From contig DZBA01000213.1 of assembly GCA_022729775.1 (NCBI GenBank), positions 1 to 5,906 of the forward strand: DNA of 5,906 bases. The letters are read 5' to 3'. This document shows, in pieces, positions 5,672 to 5,906 of the stretch. The notes beneath the pieces were generated by a model. The model did not search any database. It was given only the letters and a program-made list of their open reading frames with translations, and had not been told where the DNA came from. The position numbers and the translations under genes are program-made. The stretch is from Anaerolinea thermophila. GTDB taxonomy: Bacteria; Chloroflexota; Anaerolineae; Anaerolineales; Villigracilaceae. Every line of letters starts with the position of its first letter. Positions within the stretch are counted from its first letter, which is position 1.

Positions 5672-5906
5672 ATGAAAATCCTCTCCGTTTTTGGAACCCG
5701 CCCCGAAGCCGTGAAAATGGCGCCCATTGTCCGCTTGTTGAAGCAAACGGATGGAATTGAATCGCGCGTATGCGTCACAGCGCAGCATCGCCAAATGCTT
5801 GACCAAGTGTTACGGCTTTTCGAAATTACGCCGGATTATGATTTGAATCTCATGCGCGAGAATCAAACGCTGGCGCAGCTCAGCGCGGAAATTTTTACGC
5901 ATCTCG
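5672..5906 (+). CDS. wecB: UDP-N-acetylglucosamine 2-epimerase, 5' part (runs off the window)
   Basis: The first 78 residues of a non-hydrolysing UDP-GlcNAc 2-epimerase, the cytosolic enzyme that interconverts UDP-GlcNAc and UDP-ManNAc. Hallmarks are FGTRPEAVKMAP (7-18) and the TAQHRQMLDQVL stretch (36-47), followed by PDYDLNLM (54-61), all at family positions. The family is usually about 360-390 residues, so most of the gene lies beyond 5906. The ATG at 5672 begins the standard MKILSVFGTRPE start. There is no visible ribosome site, and the gene starts 14 nt after the wecC stop, so translational coupling is likely. Its product is the substrate of the upstream dehydrogenase, which confirms the UDP-ManNAcA pathway reading of this pair. 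Confidence 0.93.
   Translation, partial: MKILSVFGTRPEAVKMAPIVRLLKQTDGIESRVCVTAQHRQMLDQVLRLFEITPDYDLNLMRENQTLAQLSAEIFTHL

Noticed and set aside
5551..5760. Small open frame spanning the wecC-wecB junction
   Set aside because: It overlaps two clear genes in another frame and has no family resemblance. It is noted only as the tail that would be read after loss of one heptamer unit.

Overview
The window looks like ordinary bacterial chromosome carrying one restriction-modification (R-M) module. A member of the Chloroflexota (Anaerolineae-like) is my best guess. The basis is gene content: a NifX-like protein with a His-rich insert, a YbaK/ProX-type deacylase, an NfeD-slipin pair and a WecC-WecB pair. 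Codon style is mixed-GC and rich in cgcg. This assignment rests on general impression, not on a marker gene, and I hold it at about 0.5. No rRNA, tRNA, CRISPR array or transposase is visible.

Layout. Bases 1-128 are non-coding leader of a plus-strand pair: a NifX/NifB-domain protein (129-509) and a YbaK-type aminoacyl-tRNA deacylase (518-1003). A strong bidirectional hairpin terminator (1010-1044) separates them from a convergent minus-strand pair. That pair is a short NfeD protein (1997-2587), transcribed first, followed by a slipin/stomatin-like SPFH protein (1053-1958); the two are expected to act together at the membrane. A divergent, AT-rich intergenic gap (2588-2661) leads to the R-M module: a beta-class DNA amino-methyltransferase (2662-3579) overlapping by 4 nt a putative PD-(D/E)XK-type endonuclease (3576-4316) that resembles the PmeII family. 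Only 15 nt later begins a surface-polysaccharide pair: UDP-N-acetyl-D-mannosamine dehydrogenase (4332-5657) and the 5' part of UDP-GlcNAc 2-epimerase (5672 to the window end). Together these two convert UDP-GlcNAc to UDP-ManNAc and then to UDP-ManNAcA.

Most unusual signals. (1) Two perfect, interleaved inverted repeats just upstream of the NifX-like gene are arranged like an H-type RNA pseudoknot (67-74 with 87-94, and 78-86 with 99-107). (2) Four tandem 7-bp units span the wecC stop codon. One extra unit would put wecC in frame with wecB. (3) The AT-rich R-M module has an endonuclease whose apparent catalytic strand carries S-I-K where most relatives have D/E-x-K. I see no clear evidence of a wholly new multi-gene system. 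The leader and the repeat-controlled wecC/wecB junction are the items most worth a second look.
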